64,000 bases of DNA from Crotophaga sulcirostris (lineage: Eukaryota; Chordata; Aves; Cuculiformes; Crotophagidae), in contig VYZB01000026.1 of the NCBI GenBank assembly GCA_013397455.1, forward strand, positions 1,166,210 through 1,230,209. Reading direction: 5' to 3'. Every line of letters starts with the position of its first letter. Position 1 is the stretch's first letter. The position numbers were made by a program, and so were the translations under genes. The notes beneath the pieces are model-generated. The model was given only the letters and a program-made list of their open reading frames with translations, was not told the origin of the DNA and did no database searches. This document shows positions 38,201 through 53,587 of this stretch, one piece after another.

Positions 38201-41200
38201 TATAGTTTTGTTTCCAAAGATCTGCCATTAGGAAAATAAAAATCACGACAGTAAAATCTGAGATTTTAAAAATATTGTCAATAGTACATAGTAAAAAGGA
38301 TGTAATATAGATGACACTTTGCATTTTAATTTGGTTTGAACATGTAGATAGGTCTGTTCATTTTACATACAGATACTCAGGAATTCTGGTTACAGCCAAT
38401 AGTTCCTATCACACTCTAACATTGATAGTGTAACTCTTCATGCTCAGTAATATGGAAATAACATTTCTGTTTTGGTTTTAATTGATAATTCATACAGGAG
38501 TTTCTTCATAAGAACAGAGACACCTATCTATTCCTTACTGCCCAGTTCCCGTTCAAGAGAAGAACTATATCTGTATAAATAACTAGAGACAAAAACACTG
38601 ATGCCTCTCAGGGTGAAGAGCTGGGAAGGTAAATTGCAGTAGTGTTATAGGACAAAGATATTGCTGCTGATGAGAAACACAGTCTGAAGGATTTTGATTT
38701 GAATCTTCAGGAAGATAAAACTCAAATTCAGCAACTGCTGTCACAGTATAACAACTGGCAAGACATTTTGGGTTTTTTTTTTAATATATATTTCTTTTTC
38801 ATGTGCAATACCGTACATTTTGCTGCCATGACAACTAAACATTTTCTGCCCATCTGTATAGTGACAGAATAGATTTATACATCTGTTCATGAATCTTGTT
38901 TTTAAAAGACAGATAATATTTCCCCAACTTTTGTATGTTTTTAAAGCTCTCTTCAAAATGAAACAGGATATTGCAGCATCTATAAAATACTGGCCCATAA
39001 ATCACACCACACAGGCAGTATGTTGCCCAGGAGACACTCTTAGCATCGCTCATCACCACAAATGAAAAAATCAAAACGGAGGTTGGTGACAAGGACCAGG
39101 GAGCATTACCTTCAGCACACATTCCCTCCCTGTGTTGCCTTTGCTTATCACCATTAGCAATATCACTACCTAGAGACCTACTTCCTTACCGGCTGATTAG
39201 AAACAAAGCCATTTTCATGAAAAAAGGACAATGTATGAATGGTTAGGGACGCGGAAAGGTATTTTATCGCCGTATAGTTTAATAATTCTTTAAAGTCTTT
39301 CTAATATCTTCCTTGCCAAAACATCCACTTCTTTAGAACACATAATTCAATAAATAAATTAATTTCAGTGACACCAAGCAACTCAACCACATCTGTAGCA
39401 TCACTAAACTTCGTGTTTGCCTTGTCTTTATGCATGTCCATTAAATAAAAACTCCTTTTCTGCACTACTGAGCTCTAGCCCTACAATCAGGCCATGGCGT
39501 GACATTAGCATGTGAAATTACTCCCAACCACAACAAGCAAGACATTCCTGAAATTTTTAGGAAGATTTCTAGCGCTGCACTTTAGCACCAGAGTAGTGAA
39601 AAACTGAAAATAAAAAAAAAAAAAGGTTCTAGAGTGAAAGTACTGCAATGTGAAGAAAACAAGGGTTTTGAGGGGGAGTAGATTGAAATTTAGATTGTAC
39701 TGGGTAAGACGACACTTCCACATACTGAAGTAAAAAAAACCTCCAACAAAATAAAACAAAAAAGTCCAAAAAAACCAGAAGCGGTCAAGTTTCCTATGAA
39801 AGAAAGGAGAAGTCTGCAGCTGTGATTGTGGGGTAGAAGTCAATGTGGTTATTGAAATAGAGTGGAAAAATGAGAGGAATACGAGACGGCAGAGCATCCT
39901 TCCCTAAAAGAACTACTACCGTCTTTTATGCCACATACCACGGCAAATGATTTGGCAAGGCAGTGGAGCTATGCTAGACGCATTCCTTCAGCACATTTTT
40001 GAGCCAAAATATCATGTGCTGTAGGCAGCACTAATCTGCTTCCCCGGCTTCTGTGTGCTGCCTCAGATCACCTGGCCCCAAGCCCAAAAATAAGAACTAG
40101 TTGCTCAGATTAATTCCTGTCACCTGTCTAGTGCACCTCATAGTGGATTTGGAACAAGGACATCACAGGAGTGCTCCTCACTACATGGACATTACCCTAA
40201 GCAGGCAGGTTAGCTAGTAGCTGCTGAAACTATTAAGGTAAATAAGAGAGAAGCCTTGCCCGCTCCTACAGCCTTCCCACTTTGCAATATTCACATTGTG
40301 TACATCAAACCACGGCGGGGATGCAGACACAGAAGTTTCTGGTGAGCTTTCCTGTCTGCTGTCCTGCAGCCAGGCACACCTCCAACCACACAGGGCTGGA
40401 GGTCCTCCCGCTATCCAGGGGAAAACCCAGCATGAAACCTCTGCTTCTGGTTAGCAGCGAAGCCCATCTCACCTCATACACTCTATAAATCATTTACAGT
40501 ATGGCAGGAAGAATTATCTGGCTGAGGAACAGCCAAGCAGTTCTTTCACGCAGCACCCAAGATGAAAGAGCACACCATCTCCAAAAACTCCTGAATCCAC
40601 CAAAATAGTCTCCCGTTATTTCTTACGAGGAATGTTTTACCAAGGGGAATGTCCAACAGCCCTTTCCACTTCTGGCCATCAGCTCCATAACTGGCAAGAA
40701 TGGCTAAAAATTACTGTAGCCTTATCTTCCATCCACTTAACATGATGCATCACAGGACTAGCTGAAGTATGGAACTACAGCCAGTTCCTCAAATGGAGTC
40801 AAATGGAGACACAGCAGTTACAGCAGACAAGGAGCAACAGTAACGGTTCACTCACTTAATCCTGAGTTTTATTTTCTATTTCGTTTCCACCCAGCACTGC
40901 AGTAAGCCAGGTTTCAGAGCACCATTCACCATCAGAAGAAGGTTGAAAGGCAACCTGAGCACACGACTGTTGGGTATGCTCTTTGCAGCCAATGTAACAT
41001 TTCTATAGTTAATTATTTGGAATAAATGTACTACCTTAAATAGGTCACTGAGATTTTAAAGTTCTCCTCAGAGATTTGACTGGGAAACAAGTGACTGCTG
41101 AAGAGACTTCTCCTTTAACACCCTTAAACTCCAAATACCAAGTGACTGTATTACACACAACCGTTGCAATGCGTTTTGATATGTGTTTCCATCAAAACCA

Positions 41201-44200
41201 CTCGTAGCATTTTAAAGCCATTAATCATGCAAGACTCGCAACTGGCACAAAACTGTCTTTGACAATGTGATGATTATTAGACTTATTGTACAGACAGGTA
41301 AAGTGAGGCATGAAAAGGTTAGTCACACTGCCAGAGGGATTTTATCTCTCTCTGTAACATATAGTAAGCAGCTTTATCCATCTGATAGTTGCTCTCACTT
41401 GCGAATCCAGCCTGAGGCGCAGGGGCTCACACCATAAACACCACACAGCAAATAAGCATCCTAATCAGCTAACACACCAAATCCCCATGTGAGCACACAT
41501 ACTGCTCAGTCCATCACAGCTGCTGCTCCCACACCAAAGCCTGGATGAAGCAGCAGCTCTTGTTTTATGTTACTTCCACACCATTCCTCCATCCTGCTGA
41601 AATCACCTCTGGTTTATCAGGATGACTCTCCGTTGAACAACCTCTTACAAAATAGGGAGTTACAAATTTCCTATATGGAGAAGTTGTAAATGTCTGTGTT
41701 TTCTCAGTATTAATTTTAATAACAAAAGTTATACCACTGCAGTTCCGTGCATGGATGCTCTGGAACCCATGAGGTTGCAGACATATTAGTCCAGTGTAAC
41801 ATCACACAAGCATCAAAGTACAACCCAGCTCTTAAATTTGGACTTATCTTCCTTTCCTTCCTCCATCAAAATGCCTAATCTTTTAAAGGTTCATAAATCA
41901 AATCACAGAATTGATCCTCTTACTTATTTTATCAAAAGAAGATAAGGTCTCCTCTGATTGCCCTCTTCACCTGGCTCACCAAGTGGCTACAAGAAAAAGC
42001 AGCCATTGCAGGCAGGTGGTAAAAAGCAGTAAGAACCCAGAACAGGATGCCTTTATCATGGTCAGAACACATTAAAGGTAGCTGAGAATCACAGCCTTGT
42101 TTTACTGCAAAGTTGCAGTTCAAGTTAACCCAACAAAAACTTGTTTTTTCTGCATAGACCAGCCCTTCAGGAACCATGCTGGGCAAGACCATATCTCCTG
42201 GACCTCAGTAACCCGGGGAAGGGGGTCGTTTGCCAGAGCTTCCCATCCCCTCCAAGGTGCCCAGACCTCCCTGTCAAAGTGGATTGGATTACGACTGACA
42301 GTGTAAAGCAGCACAGTTATCTACCCTGTGACCACATGGTTATTTCTGACCACATTCAATGTCTAGACAGAGCTTCCAGCTGGTATCAGAGGAGTTTTAA
42401 TTTGAGGGTACAGAGAAAGAGAAACAGATTTTCTGAGAATTAGCTGGATTTTATCTTTGCCAGTAACAGATTAATGTTCATTATGAAAGATTAAGCAGTT
42501 AAAGGAAATCCCCATGAAAGAGCTGAAACACATTTAAAAAGTTTAAAACACTGTTACGTTTACACAAAGACAGCATGAATCCTTCTGCACAATACAGGAG
42601 TACAGCCCTCTGCATTGCAGCAATGGCTGCAGCCAGTGACCTCCACTCGCACAATGGGTTTTTTCCCCTTCCCGTATCAACAAATTAAATTTTTATTTTT
42701 TAGATAATTCAGATGTAATTTAGAAATTACCTTCCTCCTTTAGACGGAAGCAGCAATGGATTTTGACAATATATTGAGGGAAGGAAACCTCTAGAGTCAG
42801 CAGTCCTAAATTCATTAGGTCACATTTATTAAACCGATTTAGTCATTTACTCTTTAGCCAACACAGCTAAATACCAGTCCTGCCCCTTCCTCATAAACAG
42901 TCTCCATTTCTTCTCCAAATGTCACCATAGGCACAATCTTCCTTTTTGATTATTTTGCCTTTCTTTAGAAGGACACTTTGCAACTTAGAAGCTGCTTGCA
43001 GCCCACCCTGAATTACGCATTCCTAAAACGAACATCCTCATTAAAGGTAGAGCCACACTGGGATGCAAAGGAGCCACACACTCACAAAATCACCTCATCT
43101 CATTAGCAAATGCCTGATATAACTGCTCATCATGGAGATGAAGACACACCATTAATTTGCTCTGCATGTAGGTACCAAAGGCACAGAACACATGTCCCCA
43201 TCCCTGGTACTGTGGGAGGAAAAATCACGTTAAAACTTTGTGAGGCTTCTAATGGAAGTAGCTTAAGAGAGCTGAATCTGTTGTATCCAGGATTTCCTTA
43301 ATGAGAAGGATGAGGCAGGTGTCTCCGGAGAGCAGTACTGGAAAAGGTTGAAGTAAGAGAGTCTGTCCCATCCCTGGGAAGGACCCCATAGCTGCTCAGA
43401 GCATCCAGCACTGCCCATAAAAATCAACAGTCCCAAAGTCCTGCTGAGGTTTTGCTCCAAACCCCCTCCAGCTGCCAACAGCCCCAAGAGCTGCCACAGG
43501 CATCCCGGGGACTCTGGCTATCCCTGAATCAGGTCTCATTGCTGGTGCTTGTGACTATCCAGTGCTTTCCCCCCCACAGCAAAATATAAGGTTATAATCC
43601 CAGAGGAAACTGCATTAATCATTGATGATGGCTTGAACTGCAATCTGCCATCATCTAAGAGTTACTGCCTAATGAGAATTAAAGCAAGATGAAACACAGT
43701 CAGTAGAAGCAGGGCAGCGCAAATCAGTTCATCTTTACAGATCATCTAAGAAGAAACAATAAAATCCAGTTATTTCAAAGCCAGTTCCAAGATCCTGTAT
43801 AGCATAAGAAGGGTGGTCTTGTGTGGAAGGACAAATTGGGAGTCAAAAAATCTGTCCCATCTGCCGCTGAATGCTATAGCAAAGCACAGTTTCATCACAG
43901 AGATGCTGAACAGCTCAAGTTCCCACTGTTTTTAACGGACTTCTACATCGTCATTCCCACCCTTCCAAAGTAAAAGATTCAAACTATTAACTTATCTACA
44001 CCTCTCATACCCTTTCAGTAAAATGGGAAACTACATAAATGTTGTACATCAAAGAGTTTCCTTCATTAAAATGTGAAAAATAATTTGTGTACTTTAGATG
44101 AAAGGTGTTCTGGGACTGTGAAGTATTCTGGCAAATTTAATTAAATCCCATAGTTATTTTCTCATAAAAATAAAGCTTTTGGGGAAAAAAAAGTTATTAA

Positions 44201-47200
44201 AAATTTAACTGATTCACAGTTAGGGTTTGAGATTTTTCTTTCTGCAAAGTCTTTACCTTGTAGACTGAACCAGGGATAAGAAGCAAACCTGTTTTTAACA
44301 ACCTTTGTGTAAAGTTACAAGTCCAGAACATGAATTCTCAGTAAAACATTTAAATAAAGAGGAAAAATCCTTTTCATAATGCGATATACAATAATTACGC
44401 ATATAGTTCATTATAGGCTGCAATGATCTAAAATCAGAAATTAATATGTTACGGAAATTTGAGTAAAACTGAAAAACTGAAGGCTTAAATTGTGAAAGAT
44501 GGGCAGATCTAACCATTACACTGTGGAAGCAGAGAGCTATTGAAAATAAAATAAAATCAGGTCACTCTCAAGTCAGTGTAAACAGTTCTTCATAATTAGT
44601 CCTGACATAAATTAAAGCAGGAATGTTTAATTTAATTCCTTATAGTCACTAGGTTGATTATCCTTCAGTGCTAATGGACACAAGCTCAGGTTTATAACTA
44701 AAAACTGAATTTCACTGGCAAAAGCAGCCACCTGGCTTGACTCACTCCCAAACCTCTGCATCTCCTTCACCCCAGAGCTGCACCAGTCCATCACCTTGGA
44801 GTGTCACTTGTACGTGTACAGTGAACACATTTTTCTCAACTCAAAGATGAAAACATCACAGTAACTGAAAAGCATTTCCTAAGAGAAGAAACTTCAGGTT
44901 GCCCCTCTCTTGGGGGGAGTTATAGTAACCAGGCTGTCACCAGTGGGGAACAGCTGCAAAGCTGAGGTGTAGCTGGCTATAAATATGTTGTGTGTTTACT
45001 ATCTGCAGGCCATGGTACAGACATCCAAATGCAAAAATACCCAAAATGTGTGTCTAAATGGAGGGGTAGCTAAGCTCTGCAGCACATTCTTACGTCCCAA
45101 GGCATTTAGATGGAGGGATGTGCTGGAAGATGGCAGCACAGCTCTCTGCAGACCCACGTTCCTCACTTCATTTCCCATTCACCTGATACAGAGACCATGG
45201 AAGAAACCAAGCACAGTCCTAAATCATCATACCTCCCGTTATTACAGTACACTGCAGTAGGACTTGTCTGAGCAGAGAGCAGGTACCATGGGGAGGATAT
45301 ACCTGACCACATTTCACCATCTGAACCAGGACTCATCTCACCTTAGCTGAGCAGTGTTTATGTCCAACCTACATGAGATATTTAATCAGGGCAGTAAAGC
45401 AGTATAAGACGAACATTGCACCACGTTACATGTCCAACACAACCCCTGTGTCACCCAGTTATGGTGCCATGGAGGGTAGCCAGGGCCCAGCCAACAGTGA
45501 AAGATCATGCAGCTTCCCACTCCACATCCCTGCACCATGGCGTGCAAAAAACTGGAGGCACACAGCCTGCAGAGCTGTCCTCAAAACATCCCCAGAAAAA
45601 GAAAGATTTGAAAAAGTAACAACAACAACAAAAGAGATACACCTCTTTTTTGTGAGGCATGGGCAGAATGACGAGGTTGACACCAGTGCACAACTTAGCA
45701 CTGACGAACACAAAAATTTATTAGTGGAAACACCTAATGCAAACCAACTGCAATGAAAACTCCCTCCCTGCGTGCACTCAGTTTGGCACCCTCTCAGTTA
45801 TTTCTTGTTGGCAACACTTCAATGCTAATAAGATACCATAAGTGTATAAAATGTAATAAAGATGTTTACATTAAACAGCAGATTACAGATTAAAAGAATC
45901 TGTTCTGTAAACTATAGAAGTTCATCTTCCAACATCTTTTTTCAGGTAGATAGGTACATACAAACAGAGTCTGAGAGTGAAAGGACTTTTTTTTTTGTAT
46001 TTTCTTTTTACCTTGCTGAAAAGACCTAATAAATTCCAAGACTTGAATATTGAAATTAGCCAAGTATCCTTAAAATATGACACCATTTTTTAGCAATGGG
46101 AGCAATGAAAGACTGGAAGAGCTTTCCAAGCAAGTGCCTGATTTGCCATTACATATAGTCTTTGAATTCCCAACTGTTTCATAAAAAGCACCTTTCAATT
46201 CAGCTTCCAAGGCAAAGTCTGGAGCCTGCATGTGTACTGAAGCAGGGGAAGATATACATGGTGTCTGTCCTAAACTACCCCATGACCAGCTCTGTTCAGT
46301 TTTACTGCTCGGTGTAAGAGCCACATAACGTGCTGCAATGGTCCGATGGCAGCATGTGTCCTCGATTTTATTGGCCATGGGAGATTCTTCTCTCTTGGGC
46401 TCATTTCAGGAAAAGATTAGGCAGTACACCAAACTGGCTCTACGTAATCTTAGACACTGTTGAAACATCGTCCTCTGTATATCCCAGGACAACATATTGC
46501 CCTCCACATGCGCATAAGCTTGCAGCTTTGCATTAACAACATCACTTCTCAATGCTCCTGGGCTTCCACTGATGCCTTGGAAGAGCTAAAATGGATTTTC
46601 CTTTAGTTTCCTTTGAACTACAATAAATTGCTCACATGGGAAGGCAGATCATAGTCTGAAGTGATACCAGGACAAAGCTGGTGCTCAGAAGCTCAGACTG
46701 AACACCAGACACTGGAAATCCTCTAATATCATTTAACTGACATCCTTGTGGCCTGGTCCTATCGCTGGCAGTTTGGGCATAAGCTTTCTGCAGGAGCACC
46801 TGGGTATAATTTAAAGGACCATGATGATAACACAGAGGTCACTTCTGGGCTTATACACTAAGGGAGAGAATAACAGAATGCACAATAATACAAAACACTC
46901 TTGCAAACAAATCTCAAGGGTGATAGAACTACAACCTGCACATTCTTTATTAATACATAAATTACTCAGAAATTGAGATGAGATTTCCTATTATCAGGAG
47001 CATCCCAAATGGAAGCAAATTACAGCTAGCTATAAAAAAAATGTACACAGTGAGCTATTTTCTGGAGTATAAAGACAAGAGAGTTGAACAGCTTGAATGG
47101 AACAATTCTGCACAACTGATCTCAGTTAGGAAACTTTCAAAGTATGTCAGAATGATACTAAGGGCCTTTTAAAGTAAATATTTTTGTAAGCTGATGCATT

Positions 47201-50200
47201 GTTTTAGGGTTCATATTGCTAAAAAAAGACTTAAAACAAATTCACTCCAGCAAAACTCCTTTTCTAATTTACAGCTACAAATCACAGGGAAATTAAAAAC
47301 ACACAGATGCAGAACTGTTCAAAAAATCTTGGTTTTCCACCACAACTAATTTTAAAGAAAAAGAAAAACGTTAACAATTACTTTCCTAAAACTGGAAATC
47401 ATGAAATGATAAGTGAAGGAAAGCTTGTGTTATTTAAAGCTGCCAGAGATAACTCGCAGAACAATGATAACGCGGTACCACAGACTCAGAAATAGCTGTT
47501 CCCAGAAATGCTTTATTCATGCCTGACACAAAGGATGACAGACCAGATTGTGACCAGGACCATACTCTGTCATCCATCTCGCAGGTTCCTTCCCAGAAAG
47601 GCTTCTCAGGAGAACCATGGCAGCCAGGCTGAGGACCAACAAACTCCAGTCCCAACTGGTGGCTTCAAGTGCCTCCCCCACTAGAATCCCCCTTCCCTAA
47701 GCCACCTCCCAGCAACGCCCAATGGAACTTCCCTCCTTGTTTTCTTCTTCTCTGAAGTTACACTGAAAACTAGTTTCAGAAACTTAGGATAATTAAGTGG
47801 CTCCAAAATACTGGTTCTGGGCAATGAGTCTGCTTATACTTACCAGGAAAACAAAGAACATGAGTAATACTAGTGCCTCAAAACTCTGCAACTAATTCAG
47901 TTCTGCAAGTGAGTATGTCCAGATTAATGCACTAGCTCCTACACTCTCATAAAATTACATATCACAAACCATACTCATTTTTGCTTGATTTTGTTTCAAG
48001 GAAATGCTAGTAATGGTCCCACACAAATATTTATCAGACCACTCAAACTGTAATAAATGAAAGTATCCTCCAACTCGCATATACAATAACCGAAAACTAT
48101 TTTAGAAGACAGTGACAAGATGCAAAGAGTCTGAAGCAATAAATTTATGCCCTTCTGCCAGGCAGATATAACAGTGCAGGCAGGTCTGTTATATTGTAAA
48201 CTATATAATCTGGAATTTCTACTTTCCATTATTAATCGTTTGAAGACATGATTAGGGTCTTCCAACAACGACTGGTTTCTTTTTAGGTTATAGCCACAGT
48301 TTGTCAGGAATTTCTCTCACTCATGAAGCACCTTAAAAGGTATCAAAACAGAACATCCAACTGCTCTCCTTGGCACCATGAAGAAATCCATAGAGTCTGT
48401 AATAATTTGCATTCCATCTCCACTTAATAGTACCTATAAGATTTCAGCAACTGTGAAAGGCAGGCTTGGCTTAGTCATTTGAACGTCAGGGTTGAAAACA
48501 CCTAAAGATAAAAAGTTAACAGGGTCATCTCCAGCTGGTGTTCTTACCAGGAGGCCTCTACAGGGGTGGAAATTAGTGCTAGCTAATGCCTAAATATAAA
48601 GTCCTGGTGAAAACCTGGGGACTCACAACTCCTGAGTAATCATCGGAAATGAGGTTAGTAAGTTTTGAAAGCATTGCTTAAGTCCATGCTTATGGGCTTT
48701 GCAAGAACACTGGAGATCCCCTAAGCACTTCATTAATACCACTATTTTATCTGTGTTCAATTTCAGTGGGACGTAAGATGTTTCAATTTCTGTTTCTCAG
48801 AAAAGCAAAGTCTTACTGCTTCAGATTTCCCAGCTATGCAGTGGAGTTAGTCATTCCTGGTATCCCAGGGCACTTCCATACCAACTCTGATCAAGCCTAC
48901 AGAATTCTCTGCATTAGAAGATGCTGAGTGCGTCTAGTCTTTATGCTCCTTTGGATCTCATTTTGTTCATCTGCTATTACTAGTACATCCACGAGTAGTA
49001 CAGGAGTAAATATAGAAACTCTTTGAGTGCCAGGCTGTTAAATCAACTACGCACAGAGTAGAAACACATGCCAGACTAAAAAGTGAAGCCTGAGTCAAAA
49101 ATGCTGTTTAGCTGAACCACAAATCATTAAAAAATGAGAAGGAAAATTCATTTAGGCCAGGACTGATCTCATCTAACTCAGCCTTTTGAGAAGTCTCACT
49201 AGTTGTCCAAATCCCTGCAGCAGCCAGAAGAGTCACTGCTAGATGGCAATTAGTCATCCAAGGTAGGTGGTATCATAAACCCATATGTATTTGCTGGAGT
49301 CACCAACAGCTCTTGAGAAAGAATAAATCCACCATTGTGCTGTGGCACCAGCACTATGAGGGTATACATAGCAGAGCTGAAAAAATCCAGAGTTTTATGA
49401 AGGCACTAGAGGACCTCTGACAGAGAACATTTCCAGAAGACTACTGTTATCTATTAGAGTTATCACTAGGGTGAAAACTCAGAGAACACTGTCATCCCAC
49501 AAAAATTTTTAACAGATCTCTACTCATTTTGTGCTACAACAATCTACAAATATAGAGGGGTTTTAACACAATTCTCTTCTAACGAACTGTAATTAGCAAA
49601 CTGGCAAGGAGCTCGGAAAAACACACCAGGCAGGAAGTGGTACTAGAGATGAAGATCTTGATGACTCCTATAAATGGAAAAGAGGGTAGAATGCTCCTTT
49701 CAGCATTACAATTTTTCATTTTCTGATAAAGTATTAGCTGTACAACTCCCATTTCTCATATTCTTAAAAACTTTCTTTCCAGTTCTTATTTTTAGAAGCA
49801 CATTTAAGTGTGGCCTTCACATTGAAAGAAAATTCCCTGAAATCAGGCTAAAAACATCAAACAAGTAGAGAGGAGTCAAGACAGATTATCTAGCATGTGA
49901 ACCTGACAGCATATAATCTTGTTTACAGGTGGTTTACAGTTAACAGGGATGGGCTACATCTGACCAAAGCAAGGTGTTTAGTGTAGACCTCTACCTCTAA
50001 GCTAGTCATACAAGAATCCTTCATAGTTCACAGAAACATGCACATTTTTAGAGTATAATTCATCCAACTTCTTTCATATGTTTACTTTAGGATAAAATGA
50101 ATCATATTTCTCAGTTGCCCATTTCTATCTGTTGACTATAAGAAAAGCCTGCAGTAACTGGTTCTGACTGTAGATGACCATATTCCATCATAGAGATTAC

Positions 50201-51442
50201 ATCTCAGGAGTCCAAGAGAATAAGCATTTCTGAACAGGAGAAGGAAAGAAAAAGAGAATCCATAAATAGCAGGATCACATTACGTGCCCCTCAGTGCAGG
50301 CTCTTAAATGGCAAGCTGGTGACATTTACAGCAACAGTCAATAAGTAGGCCAATGAAGAGAGAAAATCAATGAGTTTGTACTATACACCTAGGCTGGTGA
50401 CAAACTCAGCCTCCACTGAGGCCTGAATCAACAAATAAGAGTTCTCTATTAAAAAAAAAAATGTCCCCTTTTTTTATTTAAACTCTAGACTGAAACCACT
50501 ATTTCAGCTGTGATCATGAGAAATTTGGTCTGCTGGTTAAGCTACTAAAGGGAAACTAGGGATGAAGTTAGAGGTAAGAAACTGCTGCCTCCTACTTCAG
50601 GAGAGGTTCTTTTGATTAACAAATTTGTACTGGCTCCGCCCCCTGGAAAAGTAAAGTAAATCTACTGATACAAATTTGGAAGTGATTCACAAGGTTGTGG
50701 GACCAAAAACATGTAGAATTTCACTTCAGCAAATACTTCTAGCTGGCAAACAGTCACTATGCTCCTGGCTACTACCATGTATGAACTACAGCATTTAACA
50801 GCAAATGCTGTAACACAACAACAATAATCCTCAAAACCGATTCTCTAAGACACAAGACAAAAAGCAGCACTGTGGGAAGGAAATCCAAGGGTCACCCTCA
50901 TGGCACGTCTCTTATCAAACTGCAATAGCACCAGGTTTTCCACACACACCCTACTCAGAGAGGTTCGTAATGGTAAATATGGAGACTCCCAAGCTCACTG
51001 ACCACAAACCACTATTCAGATCTGAATGGGGAACAGCCTGCTGTGGCACCCACACCACAAGTAGAGTCAAATTTTGTGGAGTCAGAAATACACCTATATG
51101 CACCTGTATACATCTACAGCGGAACAAGAACAAAGCCACCATGCTCCTCGGATATTTCTGCCCTATTTCCCCTCCTTGGTACTGATGTGCCTCAAGGAGC
51201 CCAGGCACATCTCCTTCAGCACACAGGGTGACACCATCAAAATGGAACACTGCCGAAGAACAAAAATAATGCACTCGAGCAGAATTTTACTGCAAGCACA
51301 GACTTGGAGTCCAGCCTACTCACATATCAGGATATATTTGGCCTAGTTTATATCCTAATGATTATAATGGATACTGCAGTCTTCTTTTCATTAAGGCAGT
51401 AGCCAAAAATATTGATTTGTTGTACTTTGCGCTCCTGCTTAC

Positions 51443-51515
51443 CTTCACAAATTTCAGGGGAGACGGTTCATAAGCCAATAGAGTCGGTCAGTTTAAAAGT
51501 GACAAATTAACTGCA
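51443..51515 (-). other. candidate FAT3 poison exon (73 nt)
   Basis: On the FAT3 strand, a pyrimidine-rich stretch ending ACTTTCAG (AG at 51517-51516) precedes 73 bases that end GAAG/GTAAGC (intron from 51442). A TTAAT branch-like motif lies upstream. Joined to the coding exon in phase 1, it would add seven codons and then TAA, giving a secreted N-terminal fragment or nonsense-mediated decay. It lies 2.1 kb downstream of the main donor. Chance pseudo-exons of this quality are common, so this is only a candidate. Confidence 0.2.
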
Positions 51516-53587
51516 CTGAAAGTAAATAAACAGCTATCTCTTTGTAAATTAACTCAATATGTGTCTTGAACTTTTTTTCTACAGGCAGAAAGCTGATTCA
51601 TCATTCAGCAGCATTTAAGTTGCCACCAGTTCAAGAGCAGAGTATTAATGTTTTGTCCTATTTAACATAGCAGGTTAAATTCTACATTCAGTGTACAACA
51701 GCACAACTCAGAGTAACTCCTCAACTCCCAAGCCCTGCTCTCCACATTGCCCTGGCTGCTCCTATGCACCCAAGTGTTCCCCAAGATGGTTTCAGAAAGG
51801 TTTAAGTTATTCTGAAGAGTTGAGGAAAAAAGACAGAAAAAGAATCCAAAGTCCTTTGATCTGTGGGATTATAAAGTGTCTTCTGGAATAGTTTAGTGAA
51901 AAAGGACAAGTGACAGGATTGGTTCATTTTCATGAAAATACTTGTGAAAGAGTGAAAGAAAGTCATATATGCAACTTTTAAAGTTCGGAAAGTAAACTCA
52001 TGTCAAAACACGATTTGTGCTTTATTGAACAAGGACCTTAATTTATTAGTGGCTATTGCCCCTACTAGTCTAGAAACAGAGTAAAATCTGTGATTAATTT
52101 ATTAATGACTGACACACAGTAACTTACTCTCCCTAACAATTCCTTTCAGTTCAATAAATGTTGAATCTTGAGTTTTCAGACCAACACTGCAGCATTTGGA
52201 ACAGTCTCCCATCGCTTTATAAAGAACCCATTTAGCTGAAACTGATGCTACTGAATAAGCCAAAATTTTCAAATGCAGTAGCTTAAAACTGAAATTCATG
52301 TTCAATTGCCTAAATAATGTTCCCCAAATGCCTTCAATTGCTATTAGCACTGTAGGATATGCGAGTTCTTAATGTTTCTTAATGTTTCTGGAAATTAGAG
52401 TAAGTGTCAAAAGTCAATAGGGCACCTAAGTTTGATGTTTCTGGACAGAAGGTTTTGACTTTATCATCTGTGCACAGCTGCAGCAGAGAGACTACAGCAC
52501 AAATAGAATAAAAATATTTTTCACTGCTTATGCTCAGACACGATTCACAGCATTTGTAATGTCGTCTGTTTTTCATAATGTTCAGTTTAGAAAGTTGACA
52601 TTTGATTAAACAGTTTGATTTTGCCAAAATATATATCTTAATCTTATGTTTTAATACCACAATCTCAATTAAAAGCTTCAGGAAAAGACATACAAAGTCT
52701 GCTTAAACCACAGTAAACCCACAGACCTAACATATTTAATATAATTTCTGAAACTGTTGACTAATATTTTCTAATTTCTTCACTACTTCTAGTACCACAG
52801 CTGCACCATTAGTCCCAACAGCTATAAGACATTTAAAAAGCCAGCTTGCTAAGTGTTTTATTAGATAGCCTTTATATTTAGTATTTTCCACAATTTCCAA
52901 TAGGATAGTGCAAAAGTGAAGGTCAACATCTTGAAAATATTCACTTTATTAATACTATTTTCTAACACTGATGTTCATATAATACCACCTCCAAGGGAAA
53001 GCTAGGACAGTTGATTTACAGTTACCATCTTTCTCTGTACTTCTACCTTTACACAAGCATTCCAACAGTCATGAATACCATGCTACAAGAAAGCATTTTA
53101 TACAGAATGGCATATCATTCCAGACTCCTAACTCCCAAGAAAAATTACTCCCAACAACAATAAGAACAAGACTACAGACAGGTTTTAGATTCAATTATTC
53201 TTTTTTCATGTTCCTTATTTCCTTTCATTGGGTTTAACACTGCATATGAGGTCATAAGCATTGTGACTCCATGGAAGTGACCCAAGTAATTTATAATGAT
53301 CAACAGATAATACCGTGACTGGAAGCAAGTCATTCCGTAACTATCACTGCTTTCTAAATGGAGTCATCACACAGCTGCTGAAAAGGAATGTGTATTATTT
53401 CACACCCACAGAGTGATAAATGTAACCAGGTAATTAAATCATGTCATTGCTGTGCCTGGAAAATCCTTCTTTATAATTTTATCTTGCCTGTTAAGAAGAA
53501 CTGAACTTCTTGTTAAGGGTTGAAAATAATTACGCCTAAGCTTTGCTTTTGCAAAAACCTCTACCAAGGGAAAAGGAAATTAGAAAC

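Noticed and set aside
39505..39897. 130-codon minus-strand frame
   Set aside because: Low-complexity Phe/Thr-rich translation of A-rich sequence with no recognisable family.
42120..42300. GC-richer block that first looked like a repeat or exon
   Set aside because: No CR1, LTR or transposon landmarks, and no paired splice sites were found.
45373..45756. 127-codon plus-strand frame with an AATAAA about 100 bases past its stop
   Set aside because: No domain, no acceptor at its start, and AATAAA is frequent in AT-rich DNA; best explained by chance.
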